A stretch of 6,635 nt of DNA from JAGZHZ01 sp963929865 (GTDB taxonomy: Bacteria > Bacillota > Clostridia > Lachnospirales > Lachnospiraceae), in NCBI GenBank assembly GCA_963929865.1, contig CAWVKK010000055.1:1-6635 (forward strand), written 5' to 3'. The position numbers and the translations under genes were made by a program. The notes beneath the pieces are model-generated. The model saw only the letters and a program-made list of their open reading frames with translations. It was not told the DNA's origin and ran no database searches. Every line of letters begins with the position of its first letter. The stretch's first letter is position 1. This document shows positions 5,488 through 6,635 of this stretch, in pieces.

Positions 5488-6450
5488 ATGCAGGAAAAGA
5501 ATCGGGAACTGAATTTGAGAAAGGCTGCCGTCATAGGATGCGGGTTTGTCGGGTCTGCCTCGGCATTCAGCCTGATGCAGAGCGGACTGTTTTCCGAGAT
5601 GGTGCTCTTAGACGCCGATCAGAAGAAAGCGCAGGGGGAAGCCATGGATATCAGCCATGGGATTCCCTTTGCAAAAGCGATGCAGATTTACGCAGGGGAC
5701 TATGACGACATTGTGGATGCGGCGATGATCATCATCACGGCGGGAGCGAATCAGAAACCGAACGAGACGCGTCTTGACCTGGTGCATAAAAATATAGCGA
5801 TCTTTCAGTCGATTATCCCCGAGATTGCAAAGAGAGATTATAAAGGCATTCTTCTGATTGTCTCCAACCCTGTGGATATCTTGACGTATGCGGCGCTGAA
5901 GCTGAGCGGATTTCCGGAGAACCGCGTGATCGGGTCCGGGACGGTTCTGGACACGGCGAGACTCCGCTATCAGCTCGGAGAACACCTCAGTGTGGACAGC
6001 AGAAGCGTCCACGCGTTTATCATCGGAGAACACGGGGACAGCGAGATCGCAGTGTGGAGCAGCGCCAACATTTCCGGCGTGCCGCTCGATGTGTTCTGCG
6101 AGATGAGAGGCCATTTTTCCCACGAGGAGGCGACAGAAGAGATCGCCAATACCGTCAAAAATATGGCGTATGATATCATCGCGAAAAAACATGCCACCTA
6201 TTACGGGATTGCGATGTCTGTAAAGAGAATCTGTGAGGCGATCGTCAGAGATGAGAAATTTATTCTGCCGGTTTCAAGCATGATGCACGGAGAATACGGA
6301 ATCGAAGGGATTTCCATGAGTATGCCGGCGATTGTCGGAAAAGACGGGATTGAGACAAAAGTGCCGATCTCGCTCGATGAAGAGGAGAAAGAGAAGCTGG
6401 CGGAATCGGCGCAGACCTTAAAGAGAGTGGTGGAGACGATTCAATTATAG
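5488..6450 (+). CDS. ldh: L-lactate dehydrogenase (FBP-site residues present)
   Basis: This 320-residue cytoplasmic enzyme interconverts pyruvate and L-lactate with NADH/NAD+, recycling NAD+ in fermentation. Its length is normal for the family. The nucleotide-binding loop is GCGFVG (17-22), and D42 in LLDAD selects NAD. Q89 in ANQKPNETR marks lactate rather than malate dehydrogenase, where arginine is usual; R95 is the mobile-loop arginine. N127 (SNPVD), D155 and R158 (DTARLR), catalytic H182 (GEHGDS) and T237 (ATYYG) complete the active site. R160 and H175 correspond to R173 and H188 of the classical numbering, the residues that bind fructose-1,6-bisphosphate in allosteric bacterial enzymes, so activation by that sugar is likely. 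A perfect AGGAGGT (5474-5480) lies 7 bases before the ATG. No clear Rex or catabolite-response operator is visible upstream. The identification is very secure. Confidence 0.96.
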   Translation: MQEKNRELNLRKAAVIGCGFVGSASAFSLMQSGLFSEMVLLDADQKKAQGEAMDISHGIPFAKAMQIYAGDYDDIVDAAMIIITAGANQKPNETRLDLVHKNIAIFQSIIPEIAKRDYKGILLIVSNPVDILTYAALKLSGFPENRVIGSGTVLDTARLRYQLGEHLSVDSRSVHAFIIGEHGDSEIAVWSSANISGVPLDVFCEMRGHFSHEEATEEIANTVKNMAYDIIAKKHATYYGIAMSVKRICEAIVRDEKFILPVSSMMHGEYGIEGISMSMPAIVGKDGIETKVPISLDEEEKEKLAESAQTLKRVVETIQL

Positions 6451-6635
6451 GGTACAGAGAATAAATAGAATGACAAAATGAAAATCGAACAGAGCAGATG
6501 GAATGGCGAAATGCAGGTATTGAAAGCCAGGCGGAAGTTTCGTTCCAGCCGCAGACTCGTTGATTTTCTTATTTTGCTGCGCGATCGATTAACGGCGGCT
6601 TTGCCAAATTCGCCTGCAGGCAGGCTCAGGGGCAA
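6451..6635. other. Unassigned tail with an arginine-rich open frame and palindromes
   Basis: No confident gene is visible. From an ATG at 6478 a frame stays open to the window end (52 codons), but no ribosome binding site precedes it, and its product is rich in Arg, Leu and Ser without a recognisable domain. A perfect 10-base palindrome GCCTGCAGGC lies at 6612-6621. TTGCC (6601-6605) can pair with GGCAA (6631-6635), and GGAA (6533-6536) with TTCC (6543-6546). The composition is unlike the five genes here and suggests a dispersed structured repeat or non-coding element rather than a protein gene. No good terminator for the lactate dehydrogenase gene is visible. The element may continue past the window. 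Confidence 0.35.

Noticed and set aside
5608..6192. A 194-codon minus-strand frame opposite lactate dehydrogenase
   Set aside because: It lies wholly inside an unmistakable enzyme gene and shows no recognisable protein features.

Overview
The window looks like chromosomal DNA of a low-to-mid GC Bacillota, most likely a gut-type Lachnospiraceae (Clostridia). The reasons are strong AGGAGG-type ribosome binding sites, sigma-A promoters with TGn extended -10 boxes, and the gene set: a two-repeat PF06541-type membrane protein, a small HD-domain protein, a secreted purple-acid-phosphatase-like enzyme, a YibE/F membrane protein and an L-lactate dehydrogenase. The assignment comes from reading the sequence and was not tested by any search. 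All five convincing genes lie on the + strand.

Layout. Bases 1-102 hold a promoter and leader. Bases 103-1419 encode a roughly ten-helix membrane protein whose two halves repeat each other; a hairpin and T-run terminator follows (1423-1470). A second promoter (1570-1598) and a strong ribosome binding site lead into an HD-domain phosphohydrolase (1624-2280). The next gap (2281-2578) is rich in signals: two hairpins lacking a downstream T-run, an extended -10 promoter with A/T-rich repeats upstream, a perfect hairpin on the predicted transcription start, and a possible 11-residue leader peptide. It leads into a secreted metallophosphoesterase (2579-4141). A YibE/F integral membrane protein (4155-5393) follows after 13 bases and starts with GTG, so these two form an operon, closed by a long hairpin (5407-5444). 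An L-lactate dehydrogenase with the allosteric fructose-1,6-bisphosphate site residues follows (5488-6450). The last 185 bases (6451-6635) hold no confident gene, but contain an arginine-rich open frame and palindromes that run off the window.

How the genes relate. The clearest functional unit is the phosphatase plus YibE/F pair: an exported phosphoester hydrolase translated next to a polytopic membrane protein of unknown function. A role in scavenging phosphate or organophosphate is a reasonable but unproven reading. The other genes look like separate transcription units: the duplicated membrane protein is orphaned from any ATPase, the HD protein is a probable nucleotide phosphohydrolase, and lactate dehydrogenase regenerates NAD+ in fermentation. 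I saw no tRNA, rRNA, CRISPR array, insertion sequence or phage gene. Two natural-looking starts (103 and 1624) are well downstream of the longest possible ORF starts.
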